This document shows, one piece after another, positions 12,042-21,751 of a stretch of 64,000 bases of DNA. The DNA lies in NCBI GenBank assembly GCA_018806915.1, contig JAGKQI010000098.1, positions 2,356,001-2,420,000 on the forward strand, given 5' to 3'. The notes under the pieces are model-generated. The model worked only from the letters and a program-made list of their open reading frames with translations, had not been told where the DNA came from and did no database searches. The position numbers were made by a program, and so were the translations under genes. This stretch comes from Phytophthora colocasiae (lineage: Eukaryota; Oomycota; Peronosporomycetes; Peronosporales; Peronosporaceae). Within the stretch, counting starts at the first letter, position 1, and each line of letters starts with the position of its first letter.

Positions 12042-12043
12042 TA

Positions 12044-13257
12044 ACAAACAGTGTTAGGAGGTCCATAATTGGCTTATGCCAAATTCAATAACAGTTCTCA
12101 TTTTACGGTATTTTGCAGTTTAATTTAGTTTTGATTTAACTTATACTTATTTAAATAAGTATACTTAAATTAAGTCTATTCTAATTGCACGCTTCCTCAT
12201 ACACGTAAGCGCATGTGTACGCCATCTAATAGGTCTAGGTAGACCCATTACACCAGGAGGAAGCAATGTCCAGAGGATATGGGTGATACCCAGCGCAGAT
12301 GTAAATACCAACTGGTAAGGTCATTCCGGGGTACCTCGTGATGTAGTTATTTGACTAAATTAACTCTTTTATTTCCTCATCCATATCTGTTACGCATGTC
12401 GTTAGTTGAATCAAGGCAATCGTATGTCTGGTTTTGTTTAAGTAACTATCGTAGGTGATAGCGACCGCTCGAACCAAAAAAAAAATCACTTCATGTATTG
12501 CTGTGTGCGGAACTGAAAACAGTTTACATCAACAGCTTTGGATTCACAGCAGTCGCGCATGGTGGTGGACGAAGCTGGCGACGAGGTGCTCGTGAACCTC
12601 AAGCGACTCAAGAAGGATGGTCGTCTCCAGAATGCTGGTCAAGCCCTTCAGCGTCTGTAATTCAGAGCAATTGCCATGGCCTCCACCGCGTTGCAACTGC
12701 GTTGCTCAGTGCGTCGTAGCACAGCAACGTCGAATAAAACAACACCGACGAGATGACAATGCTCACATAATTCATTCTTTCATGTTACCTACAACCAGAA
12801 CAACCCAAAGTATTAGCTCATGAAGCAGGACACAGCTTCACGCACCCATATACACGCACCATTTGTACAACACCGAGTCTTGCCGTAACACCACGTGTAC
12901 CAAGCACAGCTGTCCACGAAGACATGCCGGTCTTTGAGCTCTCTCAGCTACTGAGCCCTTCATGTCCTGCAAGCCACATCCTACCAGCCTCCGAGCCCCG
13001 CTAGCCGCCGATTCCCGCCAGCCGCCGAGCGCTTCCAACCGTCCGAGCGCTGCCAGCCTCCGAGCCGAGGCCGCCGCTGATTCCGCCGGCCCTTGATCCG
13101 AGCGCGCTGCTGCCTCCGGCCGCCGAGTCTGCAACGCCCTCTTCCTGCCACGAATGAGAGTCACCATCAACGACCTGTTGGGGGAGGGCTAGGGATAAAC
13201 AATTTGTCGCATGCGTTTCGCGCCACGCTCGTTTCTGCCATTGCGCTGAGCTGGGCT
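12044..13257. other. gene-free stretch with AT palindrome and GC-rich low-complexity part
   Basis: I see no supported gene. A perfect 22-bp AT palindrome lies at 12142-12163. A 34-codon open run ending at 12659 (DEVLVNLKRLKKDG) could be a relic of a coding exon but matches nothing I can name. Positions 12960-13140 are GC-rich, with imperfect repeats of CAGCCTCCGAGC type. Confidence 0.5.
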
Positions 13258-13558
13258 TTATGGGGAAAATCTATGGAGCTCGTTACGGAGCTCGAGGTAC
13301 CAAAAAATCATATGTGTGGACCAAAATAAAAATAGTAAACACAAAATTTTATTTCATCGCAAATGAATTAATTATATCATAGCGGTTATTCTAGTGGATA
13401 TTCTAGCGGTTATACAATGAGTAGTGGTTATTCTATGACTCTGGTGCTTACTATGGAGTCATAAGTCTGCATATCATACTCATGAGATGGTGTTGAAGCC
13501 ATAATTGAAGAATGAATGGACTCAAAAAGAGCAAAACTCAAAGGCAAATGTAGGTTTC

Positions 13559-13979
13559 GGTAACGGGGATGTTACACGAATGTTTCTCGTTGGTGTGTGA
13601 CACACGTGGATACATTTATGTGGGTACATAATAGTGTGTGACACTCATGATACATTTATGTGGGTACATAATGGTGTGGCACACACGAGTAGATACGTAG
13701 ATGGCCTCAGAGCCTCACGTTGCATTTTGATTAGGATTTAGTATGTTAGATACTAAATCCGTTACATTTAGGATTAGGGCAATAAAGTCAATAAAAATCA
13801 GTTTGCATTTTACATAGTTAGTGTTAGTCCTTTGTTATAGGGACACTGACTCTGTGAGTCCCGTATTTAGTGGACTACTTGGTTCTTGTATAGAACCGAA
13901 GGCTAGTGCCTTGCAAGCAGGACTCTACGAGTCAACTAAACTTCCTCTGTGCCGTGCACACCTACGCAGCCCCGCTGCA
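13559..13979 (+). repeat. 5' LTR of the gypsy element
   Basis: 421 bp, ending GCTGCA, identical by eye to the copy at 20728 apart from the first base. It contains a perfect 11-bp inverted repeat with 5-nt loop at 13734-13760 and several shorter hairpins (GTAAC/GTTAC, GACTC/GAGTC, GGTTCT/AGAACC). Confidence 0.93.
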
Positions 13980-13981
13980 TC

Positions 13982-13996
13982 TGGTAGCACTTGTAG
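13982..13996 (+). promoter_or_regulatory. primer binding site
   Basis: TGGTAGCACTTGTAG starts two bases after the 5' LTR, where a tRNA 3' end (…CCA) primes minus-strand synthesis. The tRNA cannot be named from this window. Confidence 0.6.
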
Positions 13997-14030
13997 TCAA
14001 TCCAACTCCTGAGTTGAAGACTGTTTCTCT

Positions 14031-15008
14031 GTGAGAATGGAGCCAGAAGCATACGCTCACTTGACTCCGAGTCAGCGGGACACGCTTAACAAGCTTACGT
14101 CCTTGCTGGGCCCGGAAGGTACGGCGCACCTTGCGTCCCAAGGGCCGGAGGCCGTCAACGCGCGCCTCGAGGCATTTGCCTCGTACGAAAACGCTCATGT
14201 CGAGCACATTCAGCGGAATGTAACAGGGGTTACCCCTGCTCCGAGAGCTAAGCCCGTCACGCTCAGCGTGAAGACCTTCCTCGGGAATGAGGGAGAGAAC
14301 CTCCTTTTGTGGACCCGAGAGGTCGAAATGGCCATGGGGGCCGCCATGCTCCAGTTGGAGGGGCAACGCGTTGCGTTTGCCATCTCTAAGCTCGAAGGAC
14401 GAGCACGAGAATGGGCCTTGACGTCTGGGACGTCGGTGGAAGCGGCCTTCCCACATGGGGCGAGCTAAAGCGCCAAGCTCACGCAAGTGTTTGCTCCGCC
14501 TAACCAGGCGTATCGCGTGCGGTCACGCTTCCTTGCTTGTCGCCAGGGCAAGAAGGATCTGGTGGACTATGTCCAAGAGCTGCGCACGCTCATTGCTGGC
14601 ATGGCTGCCGACCCTCTACCTGAGGTGGTCGCCGTGACCGTCTTCATGGAAGGCTTACGAGCTGGCGTGGCCAGGACGGAGACATTCCGTCAGAACCCCC
14701 ACAGCTTCGAAGATGCTGTCAGCGTGGCATTGAATGCCGAACACAACTTTAAGTTGTCGAGGGTCGGTGCTAGCAGCACAGGGTCCGGTGGACCTGAGCC
14801 CATGGACCTCAGCTATGCTGAAGATGAGGTAGCTGAGCTACGAGCTGCGGTGCAGCGTATGAGCACCCGCCGGTGCTATACATGCGGCAGTCCCTCACAC
14901 CTGAGGCCCAACTGCCCTCTGCGCAAAGAGCGCGCCGGCCAAAATGGCCGCAACCCTGTCGCGGGTCCCGCTTTGGGCTCTGCCCAGGGAAACGCCGGCT
15001 CCCAGTAG
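14031..15008 (+). pseudogene. gypsy Gag with CCHC knuckle, paired compensating frameshifts
   Basis: Starts [13 protein letters not shown] and ends at TAG 15006-15008. The capsid part includes [20 protein letters not shown] and NQAYRVRSRFLACRQGKKDLVDYVQELR. One zinc knuckle, CYTCGSPSHLRPNC, lies near 14.87 kb. The first frame hits a stop at 14466-14468. An expected bridge (TWGELKRQ) is found one frame back at 14453-14476, and the original frame resumes at 14478. This implies one base lost near 14450 and one gained near 14477, so the net frame is kept but translation of this copy would stop. The rest is open and looks recent. Confidence 0.8.
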
Positions 15009-15028
15009 ACGCGGGGCGGTCTACTGGG
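14987..15028 (+). promoter_or_regulatory. programmed -1 frameshift signal at gag-pro
   Basis: The slippery heptamer G GGA AAC (14987-14993) is in the gag frame. A 7-nt spacer (14994-15000) follows, then a perfect 10-bp stem: CCCAGTAGAC (15001-15010), 8-nt loop (15011-15018), GTCTACTGGG (15019-15028). The gag stop TAG (15006-15008) is inside the 5' arm. The -1 frame enters the protease ORF directly. Heptamer identity, phase, spacing and stem all match classical -1 frameshift sites, and GGGAAAC is used by several retroviruses. Confidence 0.8.
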
Positions 15029-15527
15029 GAAGAACTGAGTTCTGCAGTGCGTGAGAGGCACTGGGGCTCAGCCCCGAAGAGCTCCGTGCTATTGAACACG
15101 GAACGTGTGAGCAAGCAGGGCTTGCTGGTCGTCCAGGTGGACGTGAAGGGCTTTGAGAAGCCGTGGATCGTGTTGATCGATTCGGGGGCGTCTGGCAACT
15201 ACGTCAGACGCTCCACCGTTGAAGGTAGTCAGCAATATGCTGAGGCGCTTCGAGCGCGAAGAGGTGACACAGTCACAGTCCGTCTAGCGACGGGCGTCCG
15301 TGTCACGGTGGCCAAGGTCCCCATGGACCTACGGCTGAAGTTCTTGGACTTCGATAGCGTGGAGCGCTGCTTGGTCCTGGACCTGGATTCGAGGTACGAC
15401 CTCATCCTTGGCATGGCGTGGCTGGAGCGCCACGAGCCATGGATTGATTGGAGGTCGAAGACCTTAGGTGCTACGCACTTCTCTCCTAGTGGAGCTTTGG
15501 CGAGTCATGAACCCACCTCTGCTAGGG
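15009..15527 (+). pseudogene. gypsy aspartic protease domain (-1 frame)
   Basis: The frame is entered from gag by the -1 site and is open to 15637. The protease shows WIVLIDSGASGNYV (active site DSGA) near 15.17 kb and YDLILGMAWLERHEPWIDW near 15.4 kb. After about 15527 this frame loses sense and the RT frame (+1) takes over: it continues KRYWREH...GVSELV from AAG CAG AAG CGC at 15528. The simplest reading is one extra G in GCTAGGG at 15521-15527. A programmed +1 shift is possible but less likely. Confidence 0.75.
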
Positions 15528-18268
15528 AAGCAGAAGCGCTATTGGCGCGAGCATCGAGCCGAGTCGGCTATGATGCTGGAAGTCGGTGTGTCCGAGTTGG
15601 TGGACAGCACCGAGTGCGAGGACCGCAGTCCTGTTGAGCGCGTAGCGCTGGTTGACAGTGAGTCAACGTGTGGGCAAAGCTCACGTAACCCCTGTGGGGC
15701 GGCACGTACTCCGCCGAGTGACGCCGGTCATGGACCGTCACTGGATGCCGATGGCATCGGGCCTTACCAGGCCGTGAACTGTGGGGCGGCACGTACTCCG
15801 TCGAGTGATACTGGTCGTGGACCAAGTCGATCGCTGAGTGTCTCTGACACTGGACCTGTTACGGTCATTGATTGTGCAGCGGCACGTACTCCGCTGAGCG
15901 GCATCGGTCGTCGACCGAGTGGATCGCAGAGTGTCACTGACACTGGGCCTGAAGGGGCCGAAACCTGTGCGGCGGCACGTACTCCGTCTAGTGACGTCGG
16001 CGGTAGACCGAGTCAGTCACTGAGTGTCACTGACACTGGGCCGGGCAAGGCCATTACCTGTGCAGCGGCACGTACTCCGTCGAGTGGACGTTCGTCGGCT
16101 AGGCGACGACGTCGTAAGGCCCTATGGGCGAGACGCTCTGCGTCTGAGTCGTCCGTGACGTCAAGTGTCAACGCACGGGAGGGCTGTGGGCAGCTATACA
16201 CTCTGGTTGATGGAGTGGACGGCAGTGCCGAAGGCAGCGTCCTGCTGGACGGACTGCCGAGTGTTGACAAGCTCCTTGAGCTAGAAGAGATGTCGTTCGC
16301 CGACTTTGGCGATGCCTTGAAGGCTGGCGAACTCGCCGAGGTGGTCATCGTTCGACCTGAAGAGGAGTTAAACTCATCGTCCCTCGTTGACGAGTCCGTC
16401 TTGGCCGAGGTCAAGAAGGCGCTGAGCGCCAGGAGTGGATCGGAGATCCTCAAGAATCCCTCGGATCCCTTCTACTCCTTGCTGAAGGAATATGGAGACG
16501 TTGTCTCAAAGGAACCACCGAGTGGCCTGCCTCCTGACCGAGGCGTTCGTCACGAGATCGACTTAGTTCCCGGAACTAAATACTGCGTGACCCGGCAGTG
16601 GCCTCTTCCTAAAGAGCAATGCGACGTCATTGACGCCTTCTTCCGTGCTAAGCACGCGGCGGGTCTCGTGCGCGAGAGCAAGTCTCCGCACTCCGCGCCA
16701 ACGTTCTGTGTCAGAAAGCCGAATGGCAAGTGGCGTATCGTTCACGCTTTTAACAAGCTCAACGCTGCCACGATTCCGGCGCAGACGCCGATTCCTAGGA
16801 AGGATGTTCTTCAGAACAACATGGTGGGTTGCACCATGTACAGTGCGCTCGACTTAGTCGATGGCTACTATCAGCTGCTCATGCGAGCCAGTGATATTCC
16901 GCTTACAGCGGTGAGCACCCCGAGCGGTATGCTCTGGGAGTGGCTCGTCATGCCCCAAGGGCTGTCGAATGCGCCTGCAACGTTCAAACGTCTAGTGACG
17001 CAGTTGTTCAGGCCCCTACGGGCATTCGCACAGACGTACTTTGACGATGTGTTCGTCCACAGTCGTGCTGAGCACGGGAAGACTGATGTCGAGGTACACG
17101 TGGAACACGTGAGAGCAGTGCTCGAGTGCATGCGCACCAACAAGTTGTACGCCAACGCGGACAAGTGCGTCTTTGGCGCGGAAGAAATCCCTTTCCTAGG
17201 GTGCTTCATTGGGAAGCATGGCCTTCGTGCTGATCCAGCAAAAGTCAAGGCCATTGTGGACTGGCCGGTTCCCTTGAACCAGAAGGACTTGCGTAAGTGG
17301 CTGGGCTTGGCCAACTACTTGCACAAGTACAGCGAGAACTACGCTGAGTTGGCTCGGCCACTGTCGGATCTCCTTAAGAAGGATGCCGAATGGGTATGGC
17401 GTGCTGAGCACGAGAGTGCGTTCACTCGTATCAAGGATAGCCTGCTTCAGGCACCGATACTGGCGTTGCCAGACCCCGATCGTCCGTTCATCGTCGTCTG
17501 TGACGCCTCGGACTTTGCCATCGGCAGTGCTTTGCTACAAGCGGACGCCGACGGGCGCGAACGCGTCATTGCGTTTGAGTCTCGGCAGCTCAAGGCTGCT
17601 GAGAAGAACTATCCAGTTCATGACAAGGAGCTACTTGCGATGAAGTACGCTCTCGTCAAATTCAGTGTTCACCTGCTCGGCTCCAAGCCGTTTGTGATCT
17701 ACACGGATCATGCGTCACTACGCACAGCGACGCAGTCGCCTCACCTCTCGCAGAGGATGGCCCGATGGCTCTCCTTCTTTGCGGAGTATAACTTCGAGGT
17801 GAAGTACAAGCCTGGAAGGCAGAACGTCCTCGCTGACGCGTTATCACGTCGCCCGGACTATGAGTTATCTCATGTCACCTCGGTGACGTCGTCCGTGACG
17901 GACATGGTTCGAGCAGCGTACGCTCAGGACGACTCTTGTGTCGCGCTGCTTCAAGCTCTAGGGAGCGATGAGTTTAAGGACTCAAAGGTGACTCTGTCAC
18001 GACGCCTGAAGGCGAGACTCCAACGCTATAGCCTGGGAGGCGGTCTGCTGTACTACAGCACGGGTCAGGATGACCCACCACGTGTGGTGGTTCCTCACGA
18101 TGAGGACCTGAAGTATCGTATCCTCTATGAGGCCCACGACACGCCCACAAGCGGCCACCTCGGTCGCGAGAAGACCTACGGCTCGGTGAGCTCCATGTAC
18201 TGGTGGCCGAAGATGTACAAGTGGGTCAGCACATATGTGCACACGTGCGAGACGTGTCAGCGGGTTAA
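15528..18268 (+). pseudogene. gypsy reverse transcriptase, RNase H and integrase zinc finger
   Basis: A long open frame. A Ser/Thr/Gly-rich linker with 31-residue repeats (to about 16.1 kb) is followed by RT (RIVHAFNKLN, YSALDLVDGYYQ, PQGLSNAPATF, catalytic YFDD near 17.04 kb), RNase H (FIVVCDASDFAIGSALLQ, DKELLAMKYA, YTDHASL), and the HHCC zinc finger of integrase (HDTPTSGHLG...HTCETCQRVK). The frame breaks at 18268-18272. The integrase continues one frame back, and a TAA sits in that frame at 18266-18268, so slippage is unlikely and loss of one C is the better explanation. Confidence 0.85.
15695..16095 (+). repeat. tandem ~93-bp repeat encoding 31-residue units
   Basis: Five starts of GCGGCACGTACTCCG lie near 15703, 15785, 15880, 15972 and 16066, spaced 82-95 bp. 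The encoded units begin C(G/A)AARTP and end in DTGP-type segments. They form a linker between protease and RT, Ser/Gly/Pro-rich and probably disordered. Confidence 0.85.
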
Positions 18269-19816
18269 ACCTCGCCGCATGCGGCAGCGCCTTTGGCGAG
18301 CTTGCCTGTACCCTCTGGGTGTTGGCAGTCCATGAGTATGGACTTCGTGTTTGGCCTGCCGAAGGATACGGCAGGCAACACGGGCGTTGTGGTCTTCGTT
18401 GACCGTCTGAGCAAGATGGCTCACCTAGCGGCTGTGCCGGACACCGTCGATGGCGCTGGTACAGCGACGATCTTTATCGATCGGGTCTTCCGTCAGCATG
18501 GGCTGCCAGAGACCATTGTCTCGGATCGAGACCCCCGTTTCACGGGTCACTTCTGGACGTCCGTCTTCAAAGTGCTTGGCACTCGACTGGACATGTCCAC
18601 GGCGGATCATGCGCAGACCGACGGTCAGACTGAACGCGTGAACCGCGTCCTAGAGGACATCCTCCGCAGCGTATGCGCTGAAACGCCGAAGCGTTGGAGC
18701 GCTATGCTCCCTCTCGTTGAGTTCTCAATGAACAACGCGGTGCATGCCTCGACAGGCTTCACCCCGTTCTACGTGAACGGCCTTGCGCATCCGCGCGTCC
18801 CGCTCACTCCGCCACGCGGTAGCCTTGGGCTTGGTGGGGGAGAGGCTGTGCCGTCGCTCGACTCCGAGCTTGCTGATGTCAGCCCCCTTGCTGTTCGCAA
18901 GCAAGTCGATGACTTCCTCTCGATGAGGCTTAGCGTCTTACGCCGTGTGCGTGACACAATGGCTGAAAGCCAAGATGTTCAAAAGGAACAAGCTGATGCC
19001 AAAGGCAGAAGCAACATGTGGGAGTTCAAGGTCGGTGACCACGTTTTATTAAACGCTAAGAACCTGCCTACACACGCAGTGTCGGCCGTCTTCAAGACGA
19101 AGTTGCGGTCGCGCTTCATTGGACCGTTCACGGTCGTGGCCAAGAAGGGCCTGGCATACACGCTTGACTTGCCAAAGCGTATGCGAACACATCCTGTGTT
19201 CTACGTGGGCTTGCTTAAGCCATATCGGGACCCTGCTCTTGTGAGTTCTGAGGCGCTGGCGCCGGGTCGGACGAAGGCTGCACGGCAGCAGGTGGCAGAG
19301 CCACAGGTGGTTGCATCCGAACCAACAGGTCTTGTCGATCCGGAGCAACGTGATGCTCGAGGTCATAGACCCGCTGATGCAGCACCAGAGGCGACTCAGA
19401 CCGGTCCCCGCGACTCTAGGTCTCCTCGAGACCAGTCGCTAAGCGATGGGTCGGATGACCGACGTGGTGGTCGTGCTCCTTCACCGAGCCCACGCGGGTC
19501 TGCAAGCAATGCAGCGCGTCTACACTCGCAGCGCGAGAACCCATCGACCGCTCGTCCTCCTCCTGCTCTGCTCGATGAGCAAGGTGAGCTTCACTATCAC
19601 GTGGATCGCCTGATGGCGCGGCGTCGTCGCCGAGGTCACAACCAGTATCTGGTGAAGTGGCGAGGTTACCCTCACTCACAGAACTCGTGGGAGTTTGAGG
19701 TGCCACTACGGCAGGATTGCCCCGACGTCGTTGACGCGTATGATCGGGCACACCCGGTGTCAGACCGCCCGATGGGGGTGCGACGGAGTCGCCGGGTGCC
19801 AAGCACCTCCCACTAA
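18269..19816 (+). pseudogene. gypsy integrase core plus chromodomain
   Basis: Read in the frame after the break at about 18270. The DDE core shows MDFVFGLPKDTAGNTG (first Asp), VSDRDPRFTGHFW (second Asp) and TDGQTERVNRVLED (Glu). The C-terminal SH3-like part has GDHVLLNAKNL and HPVFYVGLLKPYRD. A Ser/Arg/Pro-rich linker precedes a chromodomain (YLVKWRGYPHSQNSWE, about 19.63-19.71 kb), which in this family targets insertion to chromatin. It ends TSH then TAA (19814-19816); the stop lies at the loop of a perfect hairpin, CCCAC/GTGGG (19809-19822). Catalytic residues are all present, so only upstream indels disable this copy. Confidence 0.85.
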
Positions 19817-20711
19817 GGTGGGGGTCCACAGGGTCGTTGCTGAGCTCAGGCTCTGACCCGTAGCTGCAATACTTGCAGCGAGCACGTCGGTGCCGTCGAC
19901 ATGGCATCGAATGCTCAAACTGCAAGTGCAGTAGAGCTACATGCGCCTCGCGCGCGTGTTTCAAGGGTCTATGACCCTTTAACAACACTGGCCTATGGCC
20001 CGGAGCTTTGCGATCATGAAGCGAAGATGGTTCGTGATGAACAACCGTCTTAATGACGTTCGGTCTAAGCGACAAGTGGTGATGGAAACGGATTCTATCC
20101 GATCACCTGACGCTAGAAGCGTTCAATGGGTATGACTATGTCGTGAGGCACTGTGGATGCCAGGGATGCCAATGCATTGGACCCCGCATGCTGCATAGCA
20201 GTAGGAGGTAGGTAAGCTCCTCCTGAGCGACAGCTTAGCTGTCTGGTGCTCGTTGTCGTGTCTACGACTGTGCTGAGCACGTGTATTCACAAGACACAGT
20301 GTCTGTGACACATAGTGGCGCTTGCGCCTGCTTCAAGGACAACTTGGGCATCAAGCCCTGCACACAGTGCTCATCCGAGGGTCACATTAACTGTGAAGCG
20401 AGTGGGCCCCACTGCTGTGTGGTTCGTGGAACCGTTGGTAGCTTGGAAGGCTTGCCCTGTGGATCACTGATCCAGTAGTATCATAGATACGCCACCTGTG
20501 GCCTTCTTTCCATGCCCGTAGAGCCCCTTGACTCGAGCCAGTAGGCTCCTATGCTTGGTAAGCATTGGGCCCAAGTGTGTACCAAGTGGCATCGCGTACG
20601 GAGGCGTGTAACACGCACGAGAGACAGCGCCGTCCGCGCAAGGCAAGGTGCCGTGGCCATCGGCCGATAATCGCGTCGTGTGTTTACACTTTCCGGATAC
20701 GGTATCCGGAA
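19809..20711 (+). other. non-coding tract packed with small perfect hairpins
   Basis: No ORF of substance on the plus strand. More than 25 perfect inverted repeats with stems of 4-10 bp and loops of 0-10 nt (mostly 1-5) follow one another. Examples: 19863-19879 (7-bp stem, loop TAC), 19919-19932, 19963-19979 (7 bp, loop TAT), 20169-20180, 20229-20243, 20401-20413, 20460-20474, 20551-20565, 20604-20616, and 20691-20711 (10-bp stem, 1-nt loop) just before the polypurine tract. Confidence 0.85.
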
Positions 20712-20715
20712 TCTT

Positions 20716-20727
20716 GGTGGGGGAGAG
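20716..20727 (+). promoter_or_regulatory. polypurine tract
   Basis: GGTGGGGGAGAG directly before the 3' LTR start TGTAACGGGG; the expected plus-strand primer of an LTR retrotransposon. Confidence 0.85.
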
Positions 20728-21148
20728 TGTAACGGGGATGTTACACGAATGTTTCTCGTTGGTGTGTGACACACGTGGATACATTTATGTGGGTACATAA
20801 TAGTGTGTGACACTCATGATACATTTATGTGGGTACATAATGGTGTGGCACACACGAGTAGATACGTAGATGGCCTCAGAGCCTCACGTTGCATTTTGAT
20901 TAGGATTTAGTATGTTAGATACTAAATCCGTTACATTTAGGATTAGGGCAATAAAGTCAATAAAAATCAGTTTGCATTTTACATAGTTAGTGTTAGTCCT
21001 TTGTTATAGGGACACTGACTCTGTGAGTCCCGTATTTAGTGGACTACTTGGTTCTTGTATAGAACCGAAGGCTAGTGCCTTGCAAGCAGGACTCTACGAG
21101 TCAACTAAACTTCCTCTGTGCCGTGCACACCTACGCAGCCCCGCTGCA
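20728..21148 (+). repeat. 3' LTR of the gypsy element
   Basis: 421 bp, TGTAACGGGG ... GCTGCA, with canonical TG/CA ends. It matches the 5' LTR base for base by eye except at the first position. Confidence 0.95.
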
Positions 21149-21184
21149 AGTTTTACAGGCCACATGGGTTTCACAACCGAATAG

Positions 21185-21701
21185 CCAACATCGGCACCAC
21201 CTGCAGCAACAACCTCGAGCTACCTCATTCCGCCACCTCCGGAACAAGTCTTTGAGTCTCATGAAGAGGCAGAGACTGCCCTAAAAACAGATGGAATCGG
21301 CGCCAAGTTATTAACATGACCAAGACCCATAAGAAGAAAAACAAGGCACATGAAATTCGACAACGTGATTTCCAATGCGACCACTACGGCAAAACCAAAA
21401 CGCACGTCACCTCCGAGAGGAAGATCGCATTCGTATACAACGGGGAACGTGCAAAATTGTGTGCAAGATGAAGATTTGCATTGAGGCGGTCGATACAAAC
21501 ACTGTGAGAGGAAGTTGGAAAATAGTCCACCTTAATGGATCCAACAGCCCCAACCACCCCGCCTCTCGTGACCCGAGCTTTCATCCTGGCCATCGCCGTC
21601 GTGGCATGGAACGTTTGACGTCGTCGGATCTGTCTCACACGGACTTAGTTGCTGAGCAGACAGCTGTCGGTGTCACCTCAAGTGGTTGTTGCTACAATTA
21701 G
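21185..21701 (+). pseudogene. FAR1-like zinc-binding ORF, frameshifted (second ORF of the Harbinger element?)
   Basis: Three consecutive frames look coding. The first has PPPPEQVFESHEEAETALK. The second has a Lys-rich stretch and FQCDHYGKTKTH. The third has GTCKIVCKMKICIEA...GSWKIVHLNGSNSPNHPAS and HPGHRRR, ending at 21701. Spaced Cys residues followed by a W...HNH-like segment and an HPxHRR tail resemble the FAR1/MULE-type DNA-binding domain common in oomycete transposons. The family call is from memory of the pattern. It lies between the gypsy insertion and the minus-strand transposase, so it may be the partner ORF of the Harbinger element. Confidence 0.45.
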
Positions 21702-21751
21702 AGGTGCTGATCCGGATACAGCAATTATTGCGAAAGATGTACCAGTCGTTC

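Larger units (their letters stand above)
13559..21148 (+). mobile_element. full-length chromodomain Ty3/gypsy retrotransposon
   Basis: A complete element of 7590 bp: 421-bp LTR, primer site, gag, protease, RT-RNase H, integrase with chromodomain, about 900 nt of non-coding sequence, polypurine tract and 421-bp LTR. The two LTRs read as identical except the very first base (G in the left copy, T in the right), so the insertion is young. Even so, the coding part needs several frame changes: one at gag-pro looks programmed, the others look like single-base indels. No clear 5-bp target duplication is visible (GTTTC before, AGTTT after). The element lies inside the Harbinger transposon. Confidence 0.93.

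Noticed and set aside
12838..13170. 110-codon minus-strand ORF
   Set aside because: Low-complexity Ala/Arg/Ser translation of a GC-rich imperfect repeat; no start context or relatives.
18262..18272. Programmed -1 frameshift between RT and integrase
   Set aside because: The -1 frame has a TAA at 18266-18268 just upstream and there is no canonical heptamer; a lost base is simpler.
19416..20075. 219-codon minus-strand ORF across the integrase end
   Set aside because: Overlaps the chromodomain coding frame and the hairpin tract; no recognisable domain.
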